The notes below the pieces were generated by a model that saw nothing but the letters and a program-made list of their open reading frames with translations, was not told the origin of the DNA and ran no database searches. From Bacteroides sp. (GTDB lineage: Bacteria; Bacteroidota; Bacteroidia; Bacteroidales; Marinifilaceae): a DNA stretch of 59,713 nucleotides. This document shows, one piece after another, positions 16,901 to 25,542 of the stretch. Made by a program: the position numbers and the translations under genes. Every line of letters starts with the position of its first letter. The first letter of the stretch is position 1. The DNA lies in assembly GCA_021771575.1 (NCBI GenBank), contig JAETOX010000005.1, positions 1 to 59,713 of the forward strand, read 5' to 3'.

Positions 16901-17609
16901 AAGTGATTGAGCTGGTAAGTGTGCGTTTATCCAGTACTTGATAACCTGTTACGATAGCTTCTTCCAATTCTACTTGATCTTCATAAAGCGTAACATTAAT
17001 TTCTTTCTGTCCCGCATATTTCACCGTTTCTGTTCGCATACCGATAAAGGTGAATTCTAATATCAGGTTGTTGTCGCCCGATTTCGGATAGTTTAGCCGG
17101 AATTTTCCGTTGGCATCGGTTGTCGTTCCGAACGTTGAGCCCTGCACTTTTACTGTAACCCCAGGCATCGGTGTATTGCTAGCATCGGTCACTATGCCGT
17201 TGAGCTGGATAAATTCTTCGTCATGGGATTGTACATTCGTCTGGGGTGTGGATTGACTGATCAGGATCATGGCATCCTGTATTTTCCAGGTCAAACCGGT
17301 GTCGGCGAAAATGCGGTCCAGAATACTCGTTACTTTTTCATTTTGGGCTTCTAACGAAATATGTCCCAATTGTTCGGTCTGTTCTGTATTATAAATGAAA
17401 CTTAGCTGAGTTTGCTTTTGAATTTCATTCAATACATATTTGACAGAAACATCAGTGACATGGAGCGTCACCCGTTCATTTTGAGCAAATGTGCTTGCCG
17501 ACACGGAGAAGGCAAATGCACATACTAATCCGAAAGCCATCTTTAGTTTCAACAGATGGTTTTGAACGAGTCCTCGTGCATAAAGCAAGGTGGATCCTCT
17601 TTTTTTCAT
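13956..17609 (-). CDS. SusC/RagA TonB-dependent transporter with STN signalling domain
   Basis: A 1217-residue outer-membrane transporter. After the signal peptide (cleavage near SASTFAQ) comes an STN domain (about 46-118), then a carboxypeptidase-regulatory-like beta sandwich (about 135-212), a plug domain ending with the classic DASATALYGTRAANGVIVVTT stretch, and a 22-strand barrel finishing in aromatic Phe. The STN domain indicates a transducer type that signals to the FecR protein encoded 25 bases upstream. It lacks the full DEVVVVGYG TonB-box-like string; the equivalent reads EEAIVTGYQ. Confidence 0.95.
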   Translation of the reverse strand: MKKRGSTLLYARGLVQNHLLKLKMAFGLVCAFAFSVSASTFAQNERVTLHVTDVSVKYVLNEIQKQTQLSFIYNTEQTEQLGHISLEAQNEKVTSILDRIFADTGLTWKIQDAMILISQSTPQTNVQSHDEEFIQLNGIVTDASNTPMPGVTVKVQGSTFGTTTDANGKFRLNYPKSGDNNLILEFTFIGMRTETVKYAGQKEINVTLYEDQVELEEAIVTGYQVLDKRTLTSSITSVKAEDIMIPGVMSIDQMLEGRIPDMAFMLNSGEVGATPRLRVRGTSTLLGNREPLWVLDGIVMTDPVDVDPEDLNNPDYLNIIGNAIAGINPQDIERIDVLKDASATALYGTRAANGVIVVTTKKGRIGKPVLSYNHSSKFTRRPRYTDRNISLMNSQERVEFGKALTEQHYIFPAQMPMVGYEGALYRLQTGQIDYNTFLSEVTWYEQVNTDWFDLLTRDTYSHNHSLNISGGSDIIRYYASLGYDRDNGVSNTTYTERYTVTANMNIKMTSKLNVGVKLNGNVQKKNHLASNIDAMDYAYNTTRAIPAFNEDGSLYYYERYRGGYSGGLGNKYLRYNILNEINNSSNSYDGKGIQVDLNVKYDILPTWDITGIASYSVSSTLQEKWWGDKTAYIASLKNGEYEDTPQPNEEGKCLLPYGGIIQTKNSDTETLTARLQSNYRKLFGEDQQHLITATLGYEVNIARTKSTDNESRGYVKERGMQFTDMSSLELEDFPYYKKWLQQNHLSFNRGLTNSLSLYLAITYSYHNYFTLNINGRTDASNKFGSQSNERFLPIWSASGMWNARETLLKDASWLSEARIRISYGKQGNMLDGQTPNLLINQQPIDSYYNENVSNVAHFPNPNLKWEETQQINAGFDIGFFNGRLNIVGDFYWKKTDNLFSWVNVAKTNGITSYVMNNGDLKNVGYSLSLQTTPVQIGDFSWRLSTSYSTNKNTAQTDAVDNYELQHYLSGTATVAGEAVGTFYSYKFLGLNAETGTPVFDDYSDRRHLLEDKRLEDVVRLVMEKSGSREPIINGNVFNTFTWKGITLSFNLAYSLGSKVRLFALYEPIINGVSAENNVRKEFIDRWQVPGDEKQTVIPAILSRTDDNYNNYNSHWSKENGNKTKVFAKSLWNMYDNSDIRVVSGNYLKMQSLTLRYSLQKNVLKKTPFSSASISFNTQNLFTISAKALKGQAPSQAGFSKPNLSIRPAYTFGINVSF

Positions 17610-17634
17610 AGGTCTTAGTATTAATGATTATCGA

Positions 17635-18798
17635 TTATTGTATTAAAATGGTCTTTTCGTTACATTTGAATACCACTCCGGTTACTTCGCTAATGGCTGA
17701 TAAAATGGTTTCTATCTGTTCATATCGTTTCAGATGGCCAGTGAAATGCAGTTGCCGACATTTATCGTTCAGATAAAACACTTCTTTGTCATACCAGAGC
17801 GCCAGGGTGTGGAGAATTTCTTCCAGTGATTCGTCGTCGAATATGAAAAAGCCATCCCGCCAGGCAATATAGGTCTGGGGGTTAACTTTGTCGATTTTAA
17901 AGGAGTTAGTTTCCCGGTAAAAATCGGCTCGTTCGCCCGGTTGCATGTGCAGGGGGGCGCCTTTTTTCCCCAGAATAGCGATCGAACCTTCGGCTAACAC
18001 GGTACGGGTACCTTGTAGATAATGGGTGTTGAGGTTAAAAACTGTTCCGTATACTTTCACCGTAAGGTCCTCCGTTTCCACATAAAAAGGACGCGTGGGG
18101 TCAGCTTTTATTTGAAAACAGGCTTCTCCGCTCAAATATACTTTCCGTTCATCGCCGTTAAAGGCAATGGGGTATTTAAGATAACTGCCGGCATTCAGCC
18201 AGATTAAACTTCCGTCGGACAATAACAATCGGTATTCGCATCCCCGGGGAATATGGATTTCATTTTCCATTGTGGCTTTGGAGGTAATAGTTGTGTCGTA
18301 AATCAATTGTCCTGCAGTGTTCAGAATTTGTGTATGCTGTCCGGACGGAATGACGGCATGTGCTGTTTCTCTCAAGTCGTATTGTTGGCCGTTTTGCAAT
18401 ATAAGTGTCGGAGTTGTAGCTGTCTGGAATAACTTTCCTTTCTCTCTTGTTGAGGTAAGGTTTTGTTTCTGCATCGTCCGGATGGTGATACCTGAAATTA
18501 GCAACAGGAATACAGCAACATATTTCAACCATTGCCGGAATTTCTTATACTTTTGTTGCAATTTAGGGGCTGTTGCGGTTTCTTGTCTGAACTTTTCCCA
18601 AGCTTCTTCACTATTTTGGTTCAGAAAGCGAGGCACTTCCCGAAGAAGCTGTTGTTCTTTTCGTATTTTCCGCATTAGCTTTCCGTTTGTTTCTGATTGG
18701 GTTTGCCATTTTTGCAATATGTTTTTTTCTTGTTGCGAAAGCAAGCCTAGCAAATCCAGCTGTATTAAACGGATGATTTCTTTTTCACCTATCTTCAT
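17635..18798 (-). CDS. FecR-family anti-sigma factor
   Basis: A 387-residue inner-membrane regulator. The cytoplasmic N-terminal part (about 1-88) should bind the ECF sigma factor; one membrane helix follows (about 90-108), then a periplasmic FecR domain (about 180-275; IHIPRGCEYRLLLSDGSLIWLN is the signature) and a C-terminal DUF4974 domain (about 315-386) that contacts the STN domain of SusC. It is first in its operon, behind a CACCCTT-N15-GT motif. No sigma gene precedes it, which is unusual for this family; the closest one lies at 6345-6962. Confidence 0.93.
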   Translation of the reverse strand: MKIGEKEIIRLIQLDLLGLLSQQEKNILQKWQTQSETNGKLMRKIRKEQQLLREVPRFLNQNSEEAWEKFRQETATAPKLQQKYKKFRQWLKYVAVFLLLISGITIRTMQKQNLTSTREKGKLFQTATTPTLILQNGQQYDLRETAHAVIPSGQHTQILNTAGQLIYDTTITSKATMENEIHIPRGCEYRLLLSDGSLIWLNAGSYLKYPIAFNGDERKVYLSGEACFQIKADPTRPFYVETEDLTVKVYGTVFNLNTHYLQGTRTVLAEGSIAILGKKGAPLHMQPGERADFYRETNSFKIDKVNPQTYIAWRDGFFIFDDESLEEILHTLALWYDKEVFYLNDKCRQLHFTGHLKRYEQIETILSAISEVTGVVFKCNEKTILIQ

Positions 18799-18826
18799 TA
18801 TTGTTTATTGTGTTCGAAAATTTGCA

Positions 18827-18855
18827 CTTATACAAGAAGAGTAGGAAAAAGGGTG
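18827..18855 (-). promoter_or_regulatory. Putative ECF sigma promoter of fecR (first operon)
   Basis: On the minus strand CACCCTT (18849-18855), 15 bases, then GTATAAG (18827-18833), 28 bases before the fecR start codon. The same CACCCTT-N15-GT arrangement occurs upstream of the two other fecR genes in the window, which supports a shared ECF-dependent promoter. Spacing and position are right for -35 and -10 elements. The match is by my own comparison of three sites. Confidence 0.55.
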
Positions 18856-18948
18856 AGTCTGATTACCGTTTTTTTTAATAAAAATAATCTTTTTATTTTA
18901 ATTTTTTGGAAATGAATAATTTCGTATGTTATTTTTTAATCGCCATTT

Positions 18949-20190
18949 TTATAAAGAAGGGATGTGTCTGACAAATCGACTCATTTTGGTCCGATAATAT
19001 TCGAAAACAATACTCCCCAGTATACAACCAACGCCTGAAATAAGAATAATTACAGGTAGGCCGGTATATTTTTCCAGGCTACTTAGGAACAGGCTGCCGA
19101 TTGGGGGCAGGCCGGTAAAGGCCATTGCCAGATAGCCCATCACTCTGCCCCGTTTGTCTTCGTCGGAAAGGGTTTGGAGGAGGGTGTTGACTGAAGCGAC
19201 TGCCGAAATAAGGGTAAAACCTATCGCTATGTAAATGCAAGCGGCTATCGGGATTGTCTCTACTGAAGAGATACCGATCAGGCCGATACTTAACAAGATT
19301 CCGGAAGTACTGATCACTTTCCATAATCCGGCAACCTCCTTCCGGCCTGCCAGATAAAGGGCGGCTCCGAATGAACCGATACCGCTGCAGGAAAGTAATA
19401 GACCCAATTCTTCACTGCCTGCATGCAGGATATCTTTCACATAAGCGGGGATAAAGGTGATCAATGGCAAACCAAAAAAGCTGATAACACATATAAATAA
19501 TAGCAGGGTGCGAATGGGTGTGTGGCCGGATATGTACTGAAAACCTTCGCTTAGGTCGGTCCGTAGGTGGAGTGGATGGTTGCGCGGCACGGATGGTTGC
19601 GGGTGCATAGCCAACAGGGCAGTGATGATTCCTATATAGCTCAGTCCGTTTAACAAAAAACAAAGTCCTTCGCCACACAGACCGATCAGGAGACCGCCGA
19701 TAGCGGGGCCGATCAGTCGTGAGCTGTTGATAACCGCTGAGTTCAAGGCAATGGCGTTACTGAGATGCTCTTTGGCTACCAGCCCCGGATAAAAAGCCTG
19801 ACGGGTAGGATTGTCTAGAGCGTTGATACAGCCGATGGAGAAACTCAACAACAGAATATGCCATATCTGGATGATTCCTGTTAAAGCCAATAAAGCCAAG
19901 GCTAACGCCTGAACCATTGATAAAGTTTGAGTCAGTAACAGTATTTTTCGCCGGTCGAATCGATCGACATAAACACTTACAAACGGAGTGATCAATAAGA
20001 TCGGTATCTGGGCCATGAAATTTACGGTTGCTAACAAAACTACCGAACCGCTCAATCGGTAAACCAACCAGCTCATTGCGATTTGTTGCATCCAAGTGCC
20101 GGTCAGCGAAACGCACATCCCCGTAAAATATAACCGGAAATCACGCGATCTCAACGACCCTAAAATGTCTCCCCAGCTGTTGTTTATCAT
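18949..20190 (-). CDS. Major facilitator superfamily transporter
   Basis: A 413-residue protein with about twelve membrane helices. The start MINNSWGDILGSLRSRDFRLYFTG and the loop DRFDRRKILLLTQ fit the MFS_3 group that includes the enterobactin exporter EntS and macrolide exporters. A second MFS-type loop (DEDKRGRVMGYLAMAFTG) lies in the C-terminal half. It starts 3 bases after the stop of the LUD-domain gene, so the two form an operon. The substrate is unknown; an efflux role is inferred from the subgroup. Confidence 0.88.
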   Translation of the reverse strand: MINNSWGDILGSLRSRDFRLYFTGMCVSLTGTWMQQIAMSWLVYRLSGSVVLLATVNFMAQIPILLITPFVSVYVDRFDRRKILLLTQTLSMVQALALALLALTGIIQIWHILLLSFSIGCINALDNPTRQAFYPGLVAKEHLSNAIALNSAVINSSRLIGPAIGGLLIGLCGEGLCFLLNGLSYIGIITALLAMHPQPSVPRNHPLHLRTDLSEGFQYISGHTPIRTLLLFICVISFFGLPLITFIPAYVKDILHAGSEELGLLLSCSGIGSFGAALYLAGRKEVAGLWKVISTSGILLSIGLIGISSVETIPIAACIYIAIGFTLISAVASVNTLLQTLSDEDKRGRVMGYLAMAFTGLPPIGSLFLSSLEKYTGLPVIILISGVGCILGSIVFEYYRTKMSRFVRHIPSL

Positions 20191-20193
20191 CTG

Positions 20194-20838
20194 TCAAAGT
20201 CCTAGTTCCTCCCCGATTAACACCACCTTGATTCTTCCTGCCGGATAGCTTTTTTCTGTGATTGTCCAGACATTGCAAATCCGGTCCGGGCTGTTGCAGT
20301 CCATACAAACTCCGGTTTGGTGACAAGGGGTGCGAAAGCCTGCGTGACGCATCGCATTGCGGGGGGCGGCAATGGTACGAATGCGGTGCATCGCTGCTTC
20401 CAGGTTAGGGGTGATTTTATTGATGCCGATAAAAAGAACGACGTTTTTAGGGCCGAAAGTGATCCCACTAACACGGTTACCGATCATATCCAGATTTACC
20501 AATTGGCCTTGTTGGGTAATGGCATTGCTACCTGTTAGAAATAAATCACACAGTAGGGCTTGCCTACGCTGGTAGATTTTTTGTGGACGGCTCATTTTTT
20601 CTCCGAAAGTTTCAATCGTGACAATGTCTGGGTATTCCCGGATTTTTTCAGGCACCCCTGTGGCTTTCATCGTTTCAGAATCTCCCCAGCTTACCGTTTG
20701 CACTGTCAATGCCGGAAAAATGTCCTGGAAGAAAATGTTCTGAGCTTTTGTTGCTGTTTCGGCGAAAAATACATCGAAATGATTGTGTCTTAGGGCAATG
20801 ATCGTTTTTTCTATTTCTTTAGGAGTTGCAATATTCAT
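20194..20838 (-). CDS. LUD-domain (lactate utilisation-like) protein
   Basis: A 214-residue cytoplasmic protein of the LUD (LutB/LutC, DUF162) fold. The start is the ATG at 20838, preceded by AAAGGAAAAC as ribosome-binding site; the frame is open to 20988 but that stretch is the divergent promoter region. The core contains SRPQKIYQRRQALLCDLFLTGSNAIT and NVVLFIGINKITPNLEAA, typical of stand-alone LUD proteins. The C-terminus has a cysteine cluster (CHQTGVCMDCNSPDRIC) that might bind metal. No lutA or lutB partner is nearby; it is coupled with an MFS exporter instead, so a lactate role is doubtful. Confidence 0.82.
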   Translation of the reverse strand: MNIATPKEIEKTIIALRHNHFDVFFAETATKAQNIFFQDIFPALTVQTVSWGDSETMKATGVPEKIREYPDIVTIETFGEKMSRPQKIYQRRQALLCDLFLTGSNAITQQGQLVNLDMIGNRVSGITFGPKNVVLFIGINKITPNLEAAMHRIRTIAAPRNAMRHAGFRTPCHQTGVCMDCNSPDRICNVWTITEKSYPAGRIKVVLIGEELGL

Positions 20839-20860
20839 GATCGTTTTCCTTTTGAATGGA

Positions 20861-20868
20861 CAAAAATA
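20861..20868 (-). promoter_or_regulatory. Candidate -7 box of the LUD-MFS operon
   Basis: TATTTTTG on the minus strand fits the Bacteroidetes -7 consensus TAnnTTTG and lies 22 bases before the start codon at 20838. I do not see a TTTG -33 box at the expected 19-base spacing, so support is partial. Confidence 0.4.
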
Positions 20869-20940
20869 GAGATAAAATCTGAATTTACCGATATTATTTG
20901 ATAGAGCGATTATCTGCTGGGAGAGGTAACTTTTAACAGA

Positions 20941-20971
20941 TTTGTTCGTAAATAATTGTTTTATATTTTTG
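20941..20971 (+). promoter_or_regulatory. Bacteroides-type promoter of the porin gene
   Basis: TTTG (20941-20944), a 19-base spacer, and TATTTTTG (20964-20971) match the -33/-7 consensus of the primary sigma factor. The -7 box is 23 bases before the start codon at 20995. It diverges from the candidate promoter of the LUD-MFS operon. Confidence 0.7.
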
Positions 20972-20994
20972 CGGTTTATTAAAAACAAAATGGT

Positions 20995-22131
20995 ATGAAA
21001 ACGTATCGAAATTTTTATTTGTTAGGTTTTGTTCTTTTTTTAGTCAGTGGCTTACTTCGGCCTGCCTATTCTCAGGTATTGGTAAAGGAGGGCCCTAAAG
21101 GGTTTGAATGCCAGTTGATCGGCCGGGTATTTTTCGATGGAGGATATTTTATCAATGACCCTCAGGATTTGAAAAATAGTTTTCAGGTCAATGATGTCCG
21201 TCTGGGAGCCCGGATTCGTTTTCTGGAAGATTGGGAAGCTAAAATTGAATTGGGATATGGTGATAACAAAATAAGTTTTAAAGATGTCTACCTGGATTAT
21301 AAAATCGGAACTCATTTATTGCGTCTAGGCTACTATTACGAGCCTTTCGGTAATTCGCGGGTCGGTACGGCAAATTTCCGGTTTATGACTAGTGCTACTG
21401 CCGATAAAGTACTCGGAAATTCGCGCAAATTGGGATTGAGTTATATATACGATTACCGCTGGTTCAACTTTATGGGCGGAATCTTCAGCGATGGGGACAT
21501 TCAGAAATCCAAGTCTGTGGATCAGGGGTATTCCATTGCTGCGAAGGTGGTAGGACGTCCGTTGATGAGCGATAAAAAATTGATTCATATCGGTGTGGCT
21601 CCCCGTTTTAGCAGTAGTGCTGACCAGGTGAGGTTTAGCGGAGGCATGCCTACCGATCTGCTTGATAAAAGCGATAACGTTTTTGCCGATGCGAAGGTGT
21701 CACAAGTGATCAATCAATGGAAACTGGACCTTGAGCTAATTTTGTTGTACAATAAATGGTATTTTCAGGGGCAATATTTCCTCAATCATGTGAATCGTTA
21801 CGGTATTGAAAATTATAATGGTAAAGGTGGCTATGTACAGGCCGGTTATATGATTCTGGGAGAAAAGCACAATTATAATGCTGCTACTGGAATGATAGTC
21901 AATCCGGCCCCAAAAAGCCTGGAGCTGCTTTGCCGTTATGATCAGGTTAATCTCAACGATGCCGGTATTCAGGGAGGACGTCTTTCGGATATTACCGTCG
22001 GTCTGAATTATTTTCTGAACAAATATGTTGCAGCTAAACTAAACTATAGCCGGGTGATGCCCGGAAATACTTCTCCGATGGGAGGAGAAGACTTCGACCT
22101 TATTCAAGCCCGGATACAATTGAGTTTTTAG
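20995..22131 (+). CDS. Porin_O_P-type (phosphate-selective porin-like) outer-membrane protein
   Basis: A 378-residue outer-membrane barrel with signal peptide (cleavage near AYSQ) and alternating amphipathic strands to a C-terminal Phe (LIQARIQLSF). The opening strands (GRVFFDGGYFIND, VNDVRLGARIRFLEDWEAKIELGYG, and the segment LLRLGYYYEPFG) fit the porin O/P family of Bacteroidetes. It is monocistronic, with a canonical promoter. Substrate specificity cannot be read from the sequence; the phosphate name is a family label only. Confidence 0.85.
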   Translation: MKTYRNFYLLGFVLFLVSGLLRPAYSQVLVKEGPKGFECQLIGRVFFDGGYFINDPQDLKNSFQVNDVRLGARIRFLEDWEAKIELGYGDNKISFKDVYLDYKIGTHLLRLGYYYEPFGNSRVGTANFRFMTSATADKVLGNSRKLGLSYIYDYRWFNFMGGIFSDGDIQKSKSVDQGYSIAAKVVGRPLMSDKKLIHIGVAPRFSSSADQVRFSGGMPTDLLDKSDNVFADAKVSQVINQWKLDLELILLYNKWYFQGQYFLNHVNRYGIENYNGKGGYVQAGYMILGEKHNYNAATGMIVNPAPKSLELLCRYDQVNLNDAGIQGGRLSDITVGLNYFLNKYVAAKLNYSRVMPGNTSPMGGEDFDLIQARIQLSF

Positions 22132-22253
22132 GTGTCTGGTTGGGGAAATATTCCACAGTTCGAGGAATTATTACTCAACCTTTATTTGTTTATGTAAAAT
22201 GTAAATAATTGTTTCACAGTCGTAAAATCTTCTGAGATTAAATTGGTACGTGT

Positions 22254-22282
22254 TTTATAGAATGCTATGTGTATTCTATAAA
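22254..22282 (+). promoter_or_regulatory. 10-bp dyad just before the SusC start codon
   Basis: Arms TTTATAGAAT (22254-22263) and ATTCTATAAA (22273-22282) are perfect reverse complements around a 9-base loop. The dyad ends 8 bases before the ATG at 22291, so in RNA it would sit over the ribosome-binding region, and in DNA it could be an operator. This SusC/SusD pair has no FecR, so such an element may be its control point (inference). Confidence 0.45.
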
Positions 22283-22290
22283 TAAAAGAC

Positions 22291-25200
22291 ATGCACAATT
22301 TGAAAAAAATTAGTACGAATAGAAGTTATGGGATCCGGATCGGATGTCTGGCATTTATTGCTGCTTTGTTCTGGATGCCGCTTCATGCTCAGGACTATGG
22401 AGATGAGTTCCAATCGGCCGGGGAAACGGTTTCTTATACCGAAAAGGATAACCAGAAAAAGTCTCCGGAGCCGGAGGACGACCAACAGGATAAATCGAAA
22501 AAACAGCGTATCGTTACAGTTAAAGGACAGATAACCGATGCAGCTGGCGAACCATTGATCGGTGTAAATGTGCTGATCAAGGATAGTGGTACCGGGCAAG
22601 TAACCGACCTTGACGGTAGATTCGAATTAGCGAATATCCGATATGGTTCCCCTTTGCGTATTTCGTTTATCGGATACAAAACCCTTGAAGTGAATGCACG
22701 GGAAACTATGCGGCTCACCTTATATGAAGATCGTACAAAATTAGATGAGGTGGTGGTAGTCGGTTATGGGGCACAGAAAAAGACAAATTTGTCCGGCGCT
22801 GTCTCTTCGGTTAATGTGGATGCTCTGGCCGAACGACCGGTCTCCAATGCTGTGAATGCCCTGGCAGGATTGGCATCGGGATTGACGGTTACCAACTCAG
22901 GTGGGAATACCCCCGGTTTTGAGAATTCCACCATCCGGATTCGCGGTGTCGGAACCTTGAATAATGCCGATCCGCTTGTGGTGATAGATGGGGTTGCCGG
23001 GTGTGCGATCAGCGATATCAATCCTCAGGATATTAAAAATATTTCGATACTGAAAGATGCCGCTTCGTCAGCAATCTACGGTTCACGGGCAGCCAACGGA
23101 GTGATTCTGATTACCACGAAAAACGGATACGAGGGAAGCACTAAAATTACGTATAGCGGCAATTTCTCGTTTGAAAAGGTGGCTAAACGTTTGAATCTGG
23201 TGACCGACTATGCCGATTTTATGGAGATTCAGAATGCAGCACTGGCCATTAACGGGCAAGCTACCCGTTTTTCTCAGACTTCCATTGATGCCTGGCGTAA
23301 TGATAATGGGGCTCATCCCACCGTCTATCCTAATACCGACTGGCAGGATCATATTTACCGGAATCCCTCAGTTGTGCAGAATCATAACCTTTCAGTCATC
23401 GGAGGAACTAAGACGGTGCGTTATAACTTGTCTTTGGGGTATGTGAAAAATCCCGGTATCGTTTATAATACCGATTATGAGCGTTACCAATTGCGCTCGA
23501 ACCTTGAAGTTGACATTAAACCTTGGATCACGGTCGGCATGAATATCTTCGGTTATCTGGATTCCAATAACCCGAATGCCGAAAATGCAACGAACGGTGG
23601 AGATGTGATATTCGGTTCCGGAGCTTTGAATACAGTTCCCGGTATGACGCTCTACGATCCTGAAACGGGTCTGTATGGTGGGGTACAGAATCCGGAGGAA
23701 GAGAACGTCAGCAATTTCAATCCCTACCGGAGGATGTGGTTTTACAAAGAGGATTTTCCGATCAAGACCCGCCGTATCGTGCCCAAACTGTTTGCCCGTT
23801 TGTCACCGGTGAAAGGTTTAATGCTAAGTGCTTCTTTTACGTATAATTCTTGGGAACGGAATGAAGAGTACCAGTTATGCGATAAAAATTTATACCGCTT
23901 TACGTTGGATGGGCCCGTGCTGCTGCGGGAAGGGACGGTCCGTACTTATATTAATCGCTATAACCGTCGGAATACCTTCCGGACATCCGACATGACGGCA
24001 CGTTATGAGTTGAATGTCGGTAAACTGAATGCTTCGGCTCTAGTGGGGATCAGCCAGGAATACAACAAACGTGAAGACGAACGATTCAGGAAATACGATC
24101 TGGCCGACGATGCACTGACCAGTATTAATGGGGGAGCTACCAATGGTGAAATCGAAGGGAATTACACGGAATGGGCTATGCGTTCGTATTTTGGCCGGGT
24201 AAATCTGGTATGGGCTGATAAATATCTGTTGGAAGTAAACCTGCGTGCGGATGGCTCTTCCCGTTTTGCTCCCGATAAACGCTGGGGATGGTTCCCTTCT
24301 GTATCTGCCGGTTGGAGTATTTCAGAAGAACCGTTTCTGAAAAAGAATGCTGATTGGCTGGATGTCCTGAAACTACGTGTTTCATATGGAATGCTGGGTA
24401 ACAACGCTACATCGACTTTCTATATGTATCAGCCGCTCTTTGCTTCGGCCAATTATGTGCTGGGCAATTCGGTTGTCAGCGGTCTGGCGCAGACTACTTT
24501 AGCCAATCCCGGTCTTACCTGGGAAACGACGCATATAACCAATGTTGGGTTGGATTATGTGTTGTTGGCTAATCGTTTAAGCGGTTCGGTAGATGTATAC
24601 AACCGACTGACAACCGATATTTTGATTTCATTGCCGGCACCGTTGGAACATGGAACCTCTGCTGTTCCCAACCAGAACGCCGGAAAGGTGCGCAACCGGG
24701 GGATCGATTTTGATATCGGTTGGTTCGATCATATTGGTAGTATGACCTATTCCCTTGGGTTCCATATGGGATATGTCCGCAATAAAGTGACCAGATTCCA
24801 GGGGAATGTGCCTTCTATTAATGGTGTTTATAAATTGCAGGAAGGGAAACCAATCAATCAGTTGTATGTCATGCACGTCGATCGTATTGTCCGCGATCAG
24901 GCCGATTTGGACTATGTGCAGTCGCTGGTCGATAAAAACCCGGATTATTTCGCTACTTATCAACGGCCCGAATTGGGAGATGTTCTGTATGCCGATGCAA
25001 ATCGTGATGGAAATCTGGATGCGAACGATAGGATCGAGATTGGCAACGGAAACTCTCCTACTTTTACCTTTGGCGGGAATATCGGTATTTCCTGGAAAGG
25101 ATTCGATTTCAGTATGCTGCTTCAGGGGGTGGGAAAACACCAGGTTTATTACAACAACCAGGCATTTCGTTTTGTCACTGTTATGGGGCAATCCTTGAAT

Positions 25201-25530
25201 AAAGATATCACCGATCATGCCTGGACTCCTGAGAATCCTTATAATTCGAAGTATCCCCGGCTTCGGAACAATGCGAATGGAAAGAATAACATTGCCAGTG
25301 ATGCTTTGGTATTTAACGCTTCTTATTTGCGGTGTAAGAATATTCAGTTGGGGTATACACTTCCCCGGCATATTTCGGAGAAATTCTTTGTTGAGAATCT
25401 CAAAATATATACCAGTATCGATAACCTGTTTACCTTGACAGATTTTCCCGGCCTGGATCCGGAAATAGCTGCGGGTGTGGGGTACCCTCAGTTGAGGCAA
25501 TATTCGGTAGGAATCAATGTTACATTTTAA
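22291..25530 (+). CDS. SusC/RagA TonB-dependent transporter
   Basis: A 1079-residue outer-membrane transporter without an STN domain. A signal peptide (to about residue 33, ending LHAQ) is followed by a very charged linker (about 35-70), a carboxypeptidase-regulatory-like domain (about 73-150), the DEVVVVGYGAQ TonB-box region, the plug (DAASSAIYGSRAANGVILITT) and the barrel, ending in FNVTF-type aromatic residues. Absence of STN and of a neighbouring FecR implies control other than ECF/FecR signalling. It is followed 12 bases later by its SusD partner. Confidence 0.95.
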   Translation: MHNLKKISTNRSYGIRIGCLAFIAALFWMPLHAQDYGDEFQSAGETVSYTEKDNQKKSPEPEDDQQDKSKKQRIVTVKGQITDAAGEPLIGVNVLIKDSGTGQVTDLDGRFELANIRYGSPLRISFIGYKTLEVNARETMRLTLYEDRTKLDEVVVVGYGAQKKTNLSGAVSSVNVDALAERPVSNAVNALAGLASGLTVTNSGGNTPGFENSTIRIRGVGTLNNADPLVVIDGVAGCAISDINPQDIKNISILKDAASSAIYGSRAANGVILITTKNGYEGSTKITYSGNFSFEKVAKRLNLVTDYADFMEIQNAALAINGQATRFSQTSIDAWRNDNGAHPTVYPNTDWQDHIYRNPSVVQNHNLSVIGGTKTVRYNLSLGYVKNPGIVYNTDYERYQLRSNLEVDIKPWITVGMNIFGYLDSNNPNAENATNGGDVIFGSGALNTVPGMTLYDPETGLYGGVQNPEEENVSNFNPYRRMWFYKEDFPIKTRRIVPKLFARLSPVKGLMLSASFTYNSWERNEEYQLCDKNLYRFTLDGPVLLREGTVRTYINRYNRRNTFRTSDMTARYELNVGKLNASALVGISQEYNKREDERFRKYDLADDALTSINGGATNGEIEGNYTEWAMRSYFGRVNLVWADKYLLEVNLRADGSSRFAPDKRWGWFPSVSAGWSISEEPFLKKNADWLDVLKLRVSYGMLGNNATSTFYMYQPLFASANYVLGNSVVSGLAQTTLANPGLTWETTHITNVGLDYVLLANRLSGSVDVYNRLTTDILISLPAPLEHGTSAVPNQNAGKVRNRGIDFDIGWFDHIGSMTYSLGFHMGYVRNKVTRFQGNVPSINGVYKLQEGKPINQLYVMHVDRIVRDQADLDYVQSLVDKNPDYFATYQRPELGDVLYADANRDGNLDANDRIEIGNGNSPTFTFGGNIGISWKGFDFSMLLQGVGKHQVYYNNQAFRFVTVMGQSLNKDITDHAWTPENPYNSKYPRLRNNANGKNNIASDALVFNASYLRCKNIQLGYTLPRHISEKFFVENLKIYTSIDNLFTLTDFPGLDPEIAAGVGYPQLRQYSVGINVTF

Positions 25531-25542
25531 AATTCAGCACCA

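Noticed and set aside
13956-18798. Siderophore or ferric citrate uptake, from FecR and STN domains
   Set aside because: FecR/STN signalling in Bacteroidetes serves many ligands; no siderophore, haem or iron gene is present, and the partner proteins are SusD, peptidase and thioredoxin.
24628-25500. 290-codon open frame on the minus strand
   Set aside because: It lies entirely inside the SusC gene at 22291-25530, has no recognisable domain, and its residues mirror the barrel codons; it is an antisense shadow.
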